In this document: positions 18,085 to 26,702 of the stretch, one piece after another
Layout of the letters: every line of letters starts with the position of its first letter
Numbering within the stretch: the first letter of the stretch is position 1
Source: Xanthomonas nasturtii
Lineage (GTDB): Bacteria; Pseudomonadota; Gammaproteobacteria; Xanthomonadales; Xanthomonadaceae
Direction: 5' to 3'
DNA length: 49,174 nucleotides
Assembly: GCF_001660815.1 (NCBI RefSeq)
Contig: NZ_LYMI01000030.1
Coordinates: forward strand, 1-49,174
Position numbers and translations under genes: made by a program
The notes under the pieces: generated by a model
Told to the model about the DNA's origin: nothing
Seen by the model: only the letters and a program-made list of their open reading frames with translations
The model's database searches: none

Positions 18085-19230
18085 TTACCGAAAGTAACGC
18101 GCTTTCAACGGCAAGGTGGCCGCACCGATCGCGCAGGCATCGGCGGGCGCTTCGGCCGGCAGCAGCAACGGCAGTGGGCGCGCTTGGCCATGGCGTGGCA
18201 GGTTGTCGATCTGCACCGCGGCGATCAGCCGCTGGGCAAGATTGCCGGGCAGGCGGCCGCCGAACACGATGGCTTCGGGGTCGCACACTGCAGTGATGGC
18301 CGACATGATCAACGACACCCCCGGTGCGCTGCGCGCGATCCAGCGGTCGATCGCCGGCCAGGCCGGGTCGTAAGCCGCCAGCAAGCTGCGCACATCGGTA
18401 AATGTCACGCCGTCTTCGGCCAGCAGTTCGCGCAGCAATTCCAGCGTGGCGCGTTCCAGCTGCAGCGCCGGCAACATGCCGGCGAACTCGCCGGCATTGC
18501 CGCGTGCACCGCGCATCACCTGACCGTCGATGACCAGGCCACCGCCCAGGCCGTAGCTCAGATACAGATAGGCGAAGTCGCGATGACGCTGGCCGATGCC
18601 CAGCATCGCTTCGCCGGCAGCGGCGACGCTGCCGTCGTTGTCCATCCATACCGGCTGCCCGAAGGCATCGGCCAGCCACGGGCACAGTGCGATCTGGCCC
18701 AGGGCGCGCAGCGGCTCGGGCGGGTTGATGAAGGCATCCTCGCCGGTGAAAAACCCGCTCATCGCCACGCCGATGCCCAGCCGCTGGCCGGCATCGTCCA
18801 CGCGCGCCAGCACCGCGGCATCGGCCGCCTGCAACTGGGTGAGTACGCCGTACAACGTGGTATCGGTTAGCGCGACCTCGCTGACGGCAAGCACCGCCCC
18901 GGAAAAATCCACCAGCGCCAGGGTCAGCGCGTCGGTGGCGATGGAAATGCCCAGGGTGTGGCCGTGCGCCGGATTCAGCGACACCGCCACCCCGGGCTTG
19001 CCGCGGCCCATGCGCGCCACCGCCTCGCCCATCTGCACCATGCCGCGTGCTTGCAGGCCTTCGATCAGGCGCACTGCGGTCTGCACGGTCAGCCCGGTAC
19101 CGCGGCTGAGGTCGGCGCGGGTGAGCACGCCGGCCAGCCGCAGGCGGTCGAGCATGTCGCGCTCGTTGAGGCTCAGGCCGAGGAAGGCAGGCGAATGTGG
19201 AGGCAAGGCGACGGCGACGGAGGACGGCAT
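18085..19230 (-). CDS. ROK-family transcriptional regulator
   Basis: A 381-residue NagC/XylR-type protein. The N-terminal winged helix-turn-helix (about 20-70) contains LTRADLSRGTGLTVQTAVRL. The ROK domain follows. The kinase phosphate motif DxGGT is absent (LGISIATDALTLALVD). The usual zinc motif CxCGxxGCxE is replaced by GEFAGMLPALQLERA, so it should be a regulator with no sugar kinase activity. Such proteins sense sugars and repress nearby catabolic genes, but the divergent neighbour here is only gene debris. An in-frame GTG at 19243-19245 is an alternative start. Confidence 0.85.
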   Translation of the reverse strand: MPSSVAVALPPHSPAFLGLSLNERDMLDRLRLAGVLTRADLSRGTGLTVQTAVRLIEGLQARGMVQMGEAVARMGRGKPGVAVSLNPAHGHTLGISIATDALTLALVDFSGAVLAVSEVALTDTTLYGVLTQLQAADAAVLARVDDAGQRLGIGVAMSGFFTGEDAFINPPEPLRALGQIALCPWLADAFGQPVWMDNDGSVAAAGEAMLGIGQRHRDFAYLYLSYGLGGGLVIDGQVMRGARGNAGEFAGMLPALQLERATLELLRELLAEDGVTFTDVRSLLAAYDPAWPAIDRWIARSAPGVSLIMSAITAVCDPEAIVFGGRLPGNLAQRLIAAVQIDNLPRHGQARPLPLLLPAEAPADACAIGAATLPLKARYFR

Positions 19231-19334
19231 GGCGAGCGGTGTCACGTGGGAATGGCTAGCTTACCTGCTTCCATGAAATAATTAATTCACAGTAAGGTAT
19301 TAAATCGGTAGCCTCTGCCACTTACGGTTGTCCC

Positions 19335-19862
19335 ATGTCACGCGATCGCTCCTGTCCGCTTCCCCGTGTGTGCCTGTTGGCGCTGTGCGTGAGCGCCAGC
19401 CTGAGCGTCTATGCCGGCGAGCCCGCCGTCCCGGCCGCGCCTGCCGGCGGCGACGCGCCGGTGCCGCTGGATAGGGTGGGCGATGCTGGACAATGGGGCC
19501 GATCCGAATGTGGCGCTGCCTTACCAGACGTTGGATCGAGGCGCACGCAATAACTCAAATGCAATGGTCTGGGCAGCCGAGCAGGATGACCCGATCTATC
19601 TCAAATTGCCGTTGGATCATGGTGGTGATCCCAATACACGCAATGCGAACAACGAAACCTTACTTTTTCACGCACTCATCAAACAAAATAAACGGGCGGA
19701 CATCCAGTTGTTGGTCGAACGCGGCGCTGACGTGAATGCGTTAGCAGGCATGGGAGGAACGCTGATCGATAATTACGCAATTGGTGGCGCATTCGAGGAG
19801 GTCCATTGGTTGCTGAAACGCAAGGCGGATCCTACGCTGGTGTTCAATAGAGGAGTTCCCGT
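19335..19862 (+). pseudogene. Decayed secreted ankyrin-repeat protein (immunity-like)
   Basis: A signal peptide (RVCLLALCVSASLSVYAG) is encoded in one frame. From 19483 a second frame gives ankyrin-type repeats: MLDNGADPNVALPYQTL, LDHGGDPNTRNANNETLLFH, LLVERGADVNALAGMGG and VHWLLKRKADPTLVF. The shift near 19480 and the abrupt join to the next fragment show internal deletion and frameshift. Periplasmic ankyrin proteins of this kind are found beside secreted lipase effectors in Xanthomonas and are believed to protect the producer. That role is inferred here. Confidence 0.65.
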
Positions 19863-20300
19863 GCATCGCATGGACTCTGGAACGATCGAAGCTATCCCGA
19901 TCCGGCAGTTCTCGGACCCGGCTACAAGCCCACCGTGGTCTACAAAGGCTCAGCGGGAGAAGTGGCAACCGCCGATGGTCTGCGGGACACCAGCGCCGAA
20001 GATTTTCTGGCCAACAACTTCCCGCAGTCGGTTGGCATGCAGACCGATCACTACGATCGCGCCATGCGATTGGCATTGCGCATGAAGGATCAGCGAATCG
20101 ATTTTGAAATTGCCGGCCATTCCCTGGGCGGCGGCATGGGATCGGCAGCCTCGGCGGTGAGCGGCGTTCCGGCAACCACGTTCAACGCAGCCCGATTGCA
20201 TCCAGAAACCGCGCAGCGCTTTGCAAAGAGCACGCCCGGTGTGCAGCTTTACGACACCGCCGACACCGTGGTCGCCTATCACGTCCAGGGTGAGATGCGT
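19863..20300 (+). pseudogene. Fragment of lipase/phospholipase effector (GHSLGGG)
   Basis: About 145 codons read WNDRSYPDPAVLGPGYK, VVYKGSAGEVATADGLRD, FEIAGHSLGGGMGSAASAV and FNAARLHPETAQRF. The nucleophile-elbow GHSLGG and the following NAA-LHP motif are those of class-3-type lipase domains in antibacterial effectors. The fragment starts without a start codon inside the ankyrin remnant and loses similarity after VAYHVQGE at about 20295, so both ends are missing. Which secretion system used it (type IV or type VI) cannot be told from the fragment. Confidence 0.6.
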
Positions 20301-20317
20301 GGTGACGGAGAAGACGG

Positions 20318-20878
20318 ATGCGCGAAGAAGAGCTCAAGGACCTGGCCAGGGCGCTGGGCACGCTGGCGGCCACCATCGAAGCGCGCGATCAGCGTCAGCA
20401 CGCCGCACTGGAGCGGGAGATGGCAGCGCTGCGCGCCCTGTTCGCGCGCAACGGCGATGAAATCGACCGCCTGGTCGGCGGCGCGGTGCCGCAGCTGCAG
20501 CAGGCCTGGCAACAGGCGCTCGATAGCAGTCTGGCACCGGCCTCGCGCCGGCTGGACGCAGTGATCTCGCGCTCCGGCACCGCATTGCAGGCGGTGGAAA
20601 CCGCGCACGAGGCGCCGCGCAGGCGGTGGCTCACCCGCGCCTGGCTTACCTGCGCTGGGTTGATCGTGGCGACGGTGCTGGCCTGTGCTTCAAGCGTGTA
20701 ACTGCTGACCGAAGCGCGCCAGGATCTGACCCGCTACCGGCTGGACGCCAAGGTGCTGCACGCGGTGGCCAACAGCGATGTCGTCCTGTGTGGAGACCGC
20801 CTGTGCGCCAACGTCGACCTACGCGGAGCACGCAGCGGGGAGCGCAACCAATACCGCACGGTCAGGCCGCGGCCATGA
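20318..20878 (+). pseudogene. Coiled-coil membrane protein interrupted by an in-frame stop
   Basis: From an ATG preceded by GGAG, the frame encodes a charged, helical N-terminus (EEELKDLARALGTLAA, ALEREMAALRALFARNG). A membrane segment (AWLTCAGLIVATVLACASSV) follows, then TAA at 20699-20701. The same frame stays open for 58 more codons (LLTEARQDLTRYRLDAKVL, VVLCGDRLCANVDLRG) and stops at 20876-20878. The layout resembles relaxosome- or mobilisation-associated proteins of integrated plasmids, but the family was not recognised. The stop falls at the end of the membrane helix, consistent with a nonsense mutation. The 127-residue product could still be made. Confidence 0.55.
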
Positions 20879-20969
20879 CGGCCGGCCCCGAGCATCACGA
20901 CCGGCCGGGCGCGTCGGACTGACCAGCATGGCCGCGGTACCATTGGCGGTTTGAACCACGGCCGCCGCC

Positions 20970-21749
20970 ATGAAGATCGCCTCCTGGAACGTCAACTCGC
21001 TCAACGTGCGCCTGCCGCACCTGCAACAGTGGCTCGGCGCGTTTGCGCCGGACGTGGTGGGCATCCAGGAAACCAAGCTGGAAGACCACAAGTTCCCGGA
21101 TGCCGCGCTGGCCGAGCTGGGCTATCGCAGCGTGTTTTGCGGGCAGAAAACCTATAACGGCGTGGCGATCCTGTCGCGCTCGCCGGCGTTGGACGTGCAA
21201 CTGGGTATCCCCGGGTTCGACGACGTGCAGCAGCGCGTGATCGCCGCCACTGTCGATGGCGTGCGCATCATCAATCTGTACGTGGTCAATGGTCAGGACG
21301 TGGGCACCGACAAATACGCCTACAAACTGCGCTGGCTGGACGCGGTGCACGACTGGATCGCGCAGGAACTGCAACGCCATCCGCAGCTGGTGGTGCTGGG
21401 CGACTTCAACATCGCCCCGGATGCGCGTGACGTGCACGATGCGGCGGTGTGGAACGAGCACCATATCCTCACCTCCACCGCCGAGCGCGCCGCGCTGGAA
21501 AGATTGTTGGCGCTTGGCCTGCACGATGCATTCCGGTTGCATCACGAGGAAGCCGAGCAGTTCAGTTGGTGGGATTACCGCCAGGCCGGTTTCCGCCGCA
21601 ATCTCGGCCTGCGCATCGACCTGACCCTGGTCTCGGAGGCCTTGCGCGCACGTGCCGTGGAATCGGGCATCGACCGCGAACCGCGCACCTGGGAGCGCCC
21701 CAGCGATCACGCACCGGCGTGGGTGCGGCTGGCGGAAGCGGGCGCATGA
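20970..21749 (+). CDS. xth: Exodeoxyribonuclease III
   Basis: A 259-residue AP endonuclease / 3'-5' exonuclease of the ExoIII family acting in base-excision repair. It has the motifs MKIASWNVNSLNVR, GIQETKLED (metal-binding Glu), NGVAILSR, LGDFNIAPDARDVHD (catalytic Asp/Asn), LRIDLTLVS and the C-terminal SDHAPAW with the active-site histidine. Length is standard. It overlaps the GFA gene by the ATGA junction. Confidence 0.95.
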   Translation: MKIASWNVNSLNVRLPHLQQWLGAFAPDVVGIQETKLEDHKFPDAALAELGYRSVFCGQKTYNGVAILSRSPALDVQLGIPGFDDVQQRVIAATVDGVRIINLYVVNGQDVGTDKYAYKLRWLDAVHDWIAQELQRHPQLVVLGDFNIAPDARDVHDAAVWNEHHILTSTAERAALERLLALGLHDAFRLHHEEAEQFSWWDYRQAGFRRNLGLRIDLTLVSEALRARAVESGIDREPRTWERPSDHAPAWVRLAEAGA

Positions 21750-22183
21750 GCGAGCGGCATCTGCGTCGCAGCACGCACAAGGTGGGCGATGTCACGCTGG
21801 GGCCGGTGCACCGTTTGAGTTGCCACTGCGGTGCAGTGCAGATCGATCTGGAGTTGCCGCACGGCCTGCTCGACCCGCGCCGCTGCGATTGTTCGATGTG
21901 CCGCCGGCGCGGCGCCATCGTCGCTTCGGTCACGCTGGACGGCCTGCATGTGTTGCAGGGCGAAGACGTGTTGCGGCTGTATCAGTTCAACACGCAGACG
22001 GCGGCGCATTATTTCTGCGGTGTGTGCGGGATCTATACGCATCACCGGCGCCGCTCCAACCCCAACGAATACGGCTACAACGTCGGCTGCCTGGAAGGCG
22101 TCAACCCGTATGCCTTGAACATCGCCGTGCCGGTGGAAGACGGCGTGCACCACCCGGCCGATCGGCTTGCGGCGGAGGGCTGA
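21746..22183 (+). CDS. GFA/CENP-V family zinc protein
   Basis: A 145-residue protein with the cysteine motifs of the glutathione-dependent formaldehyde-activating (GFA) fold: SCHCGAVQ, RRCDCSMCRRRG and YFCGVCGIYTHH. Together they supply two zinc sites. Members of this family are often annotated as formaldehyde-activating enzymes, but most have no proven activity. Its start overlaps the stop of xth, so the two form one operon. A strong terminator follows within ten bases. Confidence 0.88.
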   Translation: MSERHLRRSTHKVGDVTLGPVHRLSCHCGAVQIDLELPHGLLDPRRCDCSMCRRRGAIVASVTLDGLHVLQGEDVLRLYQFNTQTAAHYFCGVCGIYTHHRRRSNPNEYGYNVGCLEGVNPYALNIAVPVEDGVHHPADRLAAEG

Positions 22184-22188
22184 AACGA

Positions 22189-22214
22189 CAACGCCCGGGC
22201 AGGCCCGGGCGTTG
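22189..22214. terminator. Hairpin terminator between convergent genes
   Basis: A 12-base perfect stem (CAACGCCCGGGC at 22189-22200, complement at 22203-22214) with a two-base loop lies between the converging GFA and GlsB-like genes. A T-tract is lacking, so it may act in both directions as a weak or factor-aided terminator. Confidence 0.6.
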
Positions 22215-22243
22215 ATGACGCGATGTGTAACTGCCGCTGCGCG

Positions 22244-22495
22244 TTAGCGCACGCGGCCTCGGGTGAACAGGTTGACGATGGCCAGCAGGATCACCGCGCC
22301 CACCAGCGACCAGACGAAGGTCCACAGCGTGATGGCCTGGTTGATGCCGCCGCCAAACAGGAAACCGGCGATCAGTGCGCCCACAATGCCGACCACCACA
22401 TTGAGGATGATGCCCTGCTGCGCATCGCGGCGCATGATGATGCTGGCCAGCCAACCCACGATGCCGCCGACGATCAACCAGATGATGATGCCCAT
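22244..22495 (-). CDS. GlsB/YeaQ/YmgE-family membrane protein
   Basis: An 83-residue protein of three hydrophobic segments with the Gly-rich family pattern: MGIIIWLIVGGIVGWLAS, NVVVGIVGALIAGFLFGGG and LVGAVILLAIVNLF. Members are small inner-membrane proteins linked to general stress; their molecular role is unknown. It converges on the GFA gene and diverges from the phosphopantetheinyl transferase gene. Confidence 0.92.
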   Translation of the reverse strand: MGIIIWLIVGGIVGWLASIIMRRDAQQGIILNVVVGIVGALIAGFLFGGGINQAITLWTFVWSLVGAVILLAIVNLFTRGRVR

Positions 22496-22621
22496 GTTGC
22501 CGATCTCCTCGTTCGATTGCACCGGAAGTGGTGCATGGGCGCCATTCAACGCAGCCGTGCGTGAAGCAGCTGTCGAGCGCAATGAACGAGATGGCCGAGT
22601 GTTCGGTTTGGTGCACGAGGC

Positions 22622-23218
22622 GTGACAGCGTACGCAAGCTGGCAGGTCGGGCCGGTGCAGCTGTGGCTGCGCCCGCACCGGCATGGCGAACGTGGCGAGC
22701 CGCAGGCGCGTCAATTGCTTGGCCCGGCGCTGGGTATTGACCCTGCGCAGGTGCCGCTGCAGCGCGATGCACGCGGGCGTCCCTCGCTGCAGCCGGCGCT
22801 GCCCGAACGAGATACCGGCTGGAGCCATAGCGGCGAGTATTTGCTTGTGGGCCTGGGCAACGGCGTGCGGTTGGGCGTGGACCTGGAGCGCATTCGCGCG
22901 CGTCCGCGGGTTCTGGAGATCGCGCAACGCTTCTTCCATCCCGACGAAATCGCCTTGCTCACCGCGCTGGCGCCGGAGGTACAACATGCGCTGTTCTTTC
23001 GGCTGTGGTGCGCCAAGGAAGCCTTGCTCAAGGCCTACGGGCATGGCCTGTCGTTCGGGTTGCATCGGCTGGCGTATGCACTCACGCCTGAAGGTGCGCT
23101 GCGGCTGCAGTGGTGCGATCCGGCACTTGGCCAGGCTGCGCAATGGCAGCTGCACGAATGGTGGGCCGCGCCGGAATGTCGTGCCGCATTGGCGTTTTAT
23201 CCGCTGGCGGGCGCCTGA
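22622..23218 (+). CDS. 4'-phosphopantetheinyl transferase (Sfp/AcpT type)
   Basis: A 198-residue PPTase starting at GTG; no ATG fits. The family motifs are GVDLERI (magnesium-binding) and FFRLWCAKEALLKAYG (the WxxKEAxxK signature), together with a histidine-serine-containing WSHSGEY for CoA binding. It moves 4'-phosphopantetheine from CoA to carrier proteins of fatty-acid, polyketide or peptide assembly. In Xanthomonas such an enzyme could serve the carrier protein for the xanthomonadin pigment, but no such gene lies in this window. Confidence 0.9.
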   Translation: MTAYASWQVGPVQLWLRPHRHGERGEPQARQLLGPALGIDPAQVPLQRDARGRPSLQPALPERDTGWSHSGEYLLVGLGNGVRLGVDLERIRARPRVLEIAQRFFHPDEIALLTALAPEVQHALFFRLWCAKEALLKAYGHGLSFGLHRLAYALTPEGALRLQWCDPALGQAAQWQLHEWWAAPECRAALAFYPLAGA

Positions 23219-23236
23219 CACGCCCGCTGCGGTTGC

Positions 23237-23623
23237 CTACGCGGCGCCGTGCGGCAGGATCGGCTGACGAAACTGCGCCACGCCGTCCAGATCGCGCAAG
23301 GTCACTGTGAGCACGCCGCTGCCGCCATCGATTTCCACTTCGCCGAAGAACTGGTAACCGGCCATCGTCCCGTCCACGCGCCGCGCCTGGCGCAGGCTGG
23401 GCCGCGTATCCCATTCCACGCGTAGCCGCGACGGCCGATCGGCGCGGCTCCACATCATGGCGCGGGCATCCACGCCATCGCCGCTCTGCACGCCATCGGT
23501 GATGATCGGCCGCCCGGACGGTGCGGCCAGGTGACGTGCGGGCCAACCGGCAGTGGCCGGCAGCAACAAACCGGCACCCAGGCCTTGCAGGATGCGGCGG
23601 CGGGCGGGATCGGAGGCGGGCAT
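23237..23623 (-). pseudogene. PhoD-type phosphatase with the catalytic core deleted
   Basis: A 128-codon frame. Residues 1-82 match the N-terminus of PhoD-like phosphodiesterases: the Tat signal ARRRILQGLGAG, then ITDGVQSGDGVDARAMMWSR. Residues 86-128 match the extreme C-terminus (FFGEVEIDGGSGVLTVTLRD). The metal-binding middle, some 400 residues in relatives, is missing, and the join is in frame. The product may still be exported but cannot be a phosphatase. It sits downstream of, and co-directional with, a full-length paralogue. Confidence 0.72.
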
Positions 23624-23874
23624 GGCGTTCTCCAAGCTCTGGCAGCGGTGTCCAGCTATAGCGCCGCTGTCTTACCGGCAGTGTCTATCGGCGTGGGGCG
23701 CAGCCGCGCGTGCGCTGTGGGCGTGCAGGCAGCGCATTGCGTTGCACACAGGAGAGCGTGTGCGTGGCGAGGTCGTGGGCTAGCGCTGCATGCGTGCTGC
23801 CACTGGTGTCGGCGAACGACGCATGCGCAGTGGCGGATGCAGCAACCACAAGCTGCCGCAGCACACCGCAGGAA

Positions 23875-25503
23875 TCACGCCTCCACCGCACCGGGCTTGC
23901 CGTCTTCGACCACGAAGCGCTTCAACGTCGACACCGTGGCCTGGCGGTCGCGGCGGTCGGAGATGCCCTGCAGGCGCGTTTCCATCCGGCCCGGCGTCAG
24001 CGTCACCGAGACATAGCCGCGTGTTTCGCCGTCGACGTAATGCACGTGCGGGTTGAGCGCCATGGTCTGGTGCAGTTCGGCATTGCGCTGGCCGTCGGAG
24101 GTGACCGAGGTGCCGACGAATTCGGTGGCCAGCGTTGCCGAATCCGGGTCGGCCGGGTCGGCCTTCAGATCGGTGACCCAGTACGAATGGATGTCGCCGC
24201 CCCAGAACACCGGGTTGCGCAGCCGGGTCTTGGCGATCGCATCGAGCATGCGTTCGCGCGTGGCCGGGTAGCCGTCCCAGCCGTCTGTCCAGTGCCCGAC
24301 CGTGCCATCGCGACCGGTCTGCGCCATCGGCGCCACCAGCAGATCCTGCGCGATCACGTTCCAGCGTGCGGGCGATTGCGCGAAGCCGCCATGCAGCCAG
24401 CGCTCCTGCTCCCAGCTAAGCATGGTACGGCGCGGGTCGGTGCGCTCCTGGCAACTGTCGTCCACCACGCGGCCGCGGCGCCAGCCATTGGCCTGCGGGC
24501 AGGGTTGTTCGCTGCGGTACTGGCGCCCGTCGAGCACGTAGAGGCGTGCCAGCTGGCCGTAGTCCAGCGCGCGGTAGATGCGCATGTCCGCGCCATGCGG
24601 GCGGTGCCGCGCGCGTAGCGGGAAGTGTTCGTAAAAGGCGCGGTAGGCGGCGGCGCGTCGGGCCAGGAAGGTGTCGACTCCAATCGACGGATCCTGCGAC
24701 CAGCGGTTGGCGTAGTCGTTCTGCACCTCGTGGTCGTCCCAGGTCGCCACGCAGGCGCTGCCGGCGTGCAGCGCCTGCAGGTCCGGGTCGGTGCGGTACA
24801 GCGCATAGCGATTACGGTAGCCGGCCAGATCCAGGCATTCGCCGCTGCCATGCGGGCGCACGATCTTGTTGGCCGCCTCGCCGTGGTTGCTGTATTCGTA
24901 GATGTAATCGCCGAGGAAGAACACCAGATCCGGCTGCTCGGCAGCCAGGTGGCGATAGGCACTGAAGTACCCCAGCTCCCAATGCGAACAGGACACGAAG
25001 CCGAACCGCGCCGTGTCCGGCATCTGATGCGCTGCCGGCAAGGTACGCGCGCTGCCGATCGGGCTGCGTGCGCCCAGTGCCTGGAAGCAGTACCAGTAAG
25101 GCCGATCGGCGGCCAGACCGGTGAGCTCCACGTGCACCGCGTGGCCCCACGCCGGGCTGGCGACAGTCTCGCTCTGGCGCACCACGTTGCGCATGTTCGG
25201 GTCGCTGGCCACCTGCCAGCGCACCGGTACTACTGCGCGCAGGCCGCCGCGGCCGTCCGGGTCCAGCGGGCGGGGCGCCAGCCGCGTCCAGATCACGAAG
25301 CCGTCGGCCAACGGGTCGCCTGCCGCCACGCCCAGCGTGAAGGGGTCGGCACTGCCACTGGCGCGTGCGAACGGGCTGAGCAGCCCCGCCGCCGCCAGAC
25401 CGGCGCCGGCAACGAGGATGCGCCGGCGGCCGCGATCCACCGGGGGTGTCGCGTGGTCGGGGCCGGGCAGGGGGGATGCGGAAGACGGGTCTATCAGGGA
25501 CAT
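23875..25503 (-). CDS. phoD: PhoD-family alkaline phosphatase / phosphodiesterase
   Basis: A 542-residue exported enzyme. The twin-arginine signal is GRRRILVAGAGLAAAGLL (about 26-43). Then come the PhoD N-terminal domain (TLGVAAGDPLADGFVIWTRL) and the metallophosphatase domain, with VSCSHWELG, FLGDYIYEY, ATWDDHEVQNDY and the late VFWGGDIHSYWV carrying metal-binding Asp/His. PhoD enzymes hydrolyse phosphodiesters and monoesters in the periplasm or outside the cell and need calcium and iron. The start is fixed by the Tat signal. The paralogue just downstream has lost its core. Confidence 0.93.
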   Translation of the reverse strand: MSLIDPSSASPLPGPDHATPPVDRGRRRILVAGAGLAAAGLLSPFARASGSADPFTLGVAAGDPLADGFVIWTRLAPRPLDPDGRGGLRAVVPVRWQVASDPNMRNVVRQSETVASPAWGHAVHVELTGLAADRPYWYCFQALGARSPIGSARTLPAAHQMPDTARFGFVSCSHWELGYFSAYRHLAAEQPDLVFFLGDYIYEYSNHGEAANKIVRPHGSGECLDLAGYRNRYALYRTDPDLQALHAGSACVATWDDHEVQNDYANRWSQDPSIGVDTFLARRAAAYRAFYEHFPLRARHRPHGADMRIYRALDYGQLARLYVLDGRQYRSEQPCPQANGWRRGRVVDDSCQERTDPRRTMLSWEQERWLHGGFAQSPARWNVIAQDLLVAPMAQTGRDGTVGHWTDGWDGYPATRERMLDAIAKTRLRNPVFWGGDIHSYWVTDLKADPADPDSATLATEFVGTSVTSDGQRNAELHQTMALNPHVHYVDGETRGYVSVTLTPGRMETRLQGISDRRDRQATVSTLKRFVVEDGKPGAVEA

Positions 25504-25684
25504 GAGGACGCAAGCGATTTAGCGGACGCGACCATAGTGCGACCGGCGGATGTCCGTTCGGTGGCAGCGGCAGGGGTGTCGCTGCCGACGCACAGGGCGT
25601 CATGGTCGAAACGGGCGGCGGCGGTGATGCGGCAGGTGCCGCATCGACTGGTGATGCTTGCAGACCGGCACCGGCACCGGCAGA

Positions 25685-25826
25685 CCAAGCAATCAGGCAA
25701 TCAAGAAATCAAGCAATCAAGAAATCAAGCAACCAAGCAACCAAGCAACCAAGCAACCAAGCAACCAAGCAACCAAGCAACCAAGCAATCAAGCAATCAA
25801 GCAATCAAGCAATCAAGCAATCATTT
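25685..25826 (+). repeat. 8-bp tandem repeat, about 17 units
   Basis: Units of CAAGCAAY (Y is C or T), with a few CAAGAAAT and CAGGCAAT variants at the left end, follow one another for about 140 bases. The central units are CAAGCAAC and the outer ones mostly CAAGCAAT. The array ends about 80 bases before rsmG. An octanucleotide array of this size is prone to slipped-strand length change. Confidence 0.92.
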
Positions 25827-25895
25827 TCCCGGCAGCACGGAAGCCTGTACCCAACAGACGCCCGCACCCGCGCGCCCGCACGGCACACCAGCTGC

Positions 25896-25901
25896 GATAA
25901 T
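25896..25901 (+). promoter_or_regulatory. -10-like hexamer of rsmG (leaderless candidate)
   Basis: GATAAT ends six bases before the rsmG start codon, so transcription would start at or next to the A of ATG. No ribosome binding site is seen before the start. No clear -35 is present. Confidence 0.45.
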
Positions 25902-25907
25902 CGCAGC

Positions 25908-26546
25908 ATGAACGATGCCGCACTTGCCCCCGATGTCTCCGCCGCGCTCGAACGCGGCCTGCAGGCCCAATCCCTGGACGCGGCCTTCGCCGCACCGCTG
26001 CTGCGCTACCTCACGTTGCTGGTGCGCTGGAACAAGACCTACAACCTCACCGCGGTGCGCGACCCGCGCGAGATGGTCACCCGCCACCTGCTCGATTCGC
26101 TGGCCATGCAGCCTTACATCGCCAGCGGCACCCTGGCCGACCTGGGCACCGGCCCCGGCCTGCCCGGCATCCCGTTGGCCATCACCCGCCCGCAGCTGCA
26201 GGTGACCCTGGTGGAAAGCAACGGCAAGAAAGCGCGCTTCATGCGCGAGGCCTTGCGCCACCTGGAGCTGCGCAACGCCCGCGTGGCCGAATCGCGCGCC
26301 GAGGCGCTGGACGAGCCGGCCGCCTACGACCACCTCACCGCGCGCGCGCTGGACACGCTGGCCGGCATCATTGCCGTCGGCGGCCACCTGCTGCGCCCGG
26401 GCGGCAGCCTGCTGGCGATGAAGGGCCTCTACCCGCACGACGAAATCGCCGCATTGCCCGCCGGCTGGACCATGAGCGAGGTGCATCCGCTGCAGGTGCC
26501 CGGCCTGGACGGCGAGCGGCATCTGGTGGTGGTGCGCAAGGCCTGA
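25908..26546 (+). CDS. rsmG: 16S rRNA (guanine527-N7)-methyltransferase
   Basis: A 212-residue RsmG (GidB) protein that methylates G527 of 16S rRNA with S-adenosylmethionine. It shows [17 protein letters not shown], a domain of SAM binding with [31 protein letters not shown], and a terminal region with LLAMKG. Length is standard. The usual partner mnmG (gidA) is not adjacent. The start is set by similarity and a GATAAT six bases upstream. Confidence 0.95.
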   Translation: MNDAALAPDVSAALERGLQAQSLDAAFAAPLLRYLTLLVRWNKTYNLTAVRDPREMVTRHLLDSLAMQPYIASGTLADLGTGPGLPGIPLAITRPQLQVTLVESNGKKARFMREALRHLELRNARVAESRAEALDEPAAYDHLTARALDTLAGIIAVGGHLLRPGGSLLAMKGLYPHDEIAALPAGWTMSEVHPLQVPGLDGERHLVVVRKA

Positions 26547-26702
26547 GGGCCGAGACCGATGGCAGCTGCATAGGCAGCGCCGTCGCCTGAGAACAAGCGG
26601 GCACGGCAGCGCGCCACGACACCTGCAGGGACTTCCGGCCCATGGCAGCGCTCCCCGCTGCTGCCATCATCGGGCGTTCGTTCCAGCTCAGGCTTTCCGC
26701 AC

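Larger units (their letters stand above)
25504..25907. other. phoD-rsmG intergenic region
   Basis: A 404-base region between the divergent phoD and rsmG genes. It contains both promoters and a long 8-bp tandem repeat. Reading frames that cross the repeat on the forward strand stay open only because the repeat has no stop codon in any frame. Confidence 0.6.

Noticed and set aside
25685..25826. CRISPR-like short repeats
   Set aside because: Units are 8 bp in direct tandem with no unique spacers.
24625..25911. Long forward frame across phoD and the octamer array
   Set aside because: It is antisense to phoD and stays open through the array only because CAAGCAAY contains no stop in any frame.
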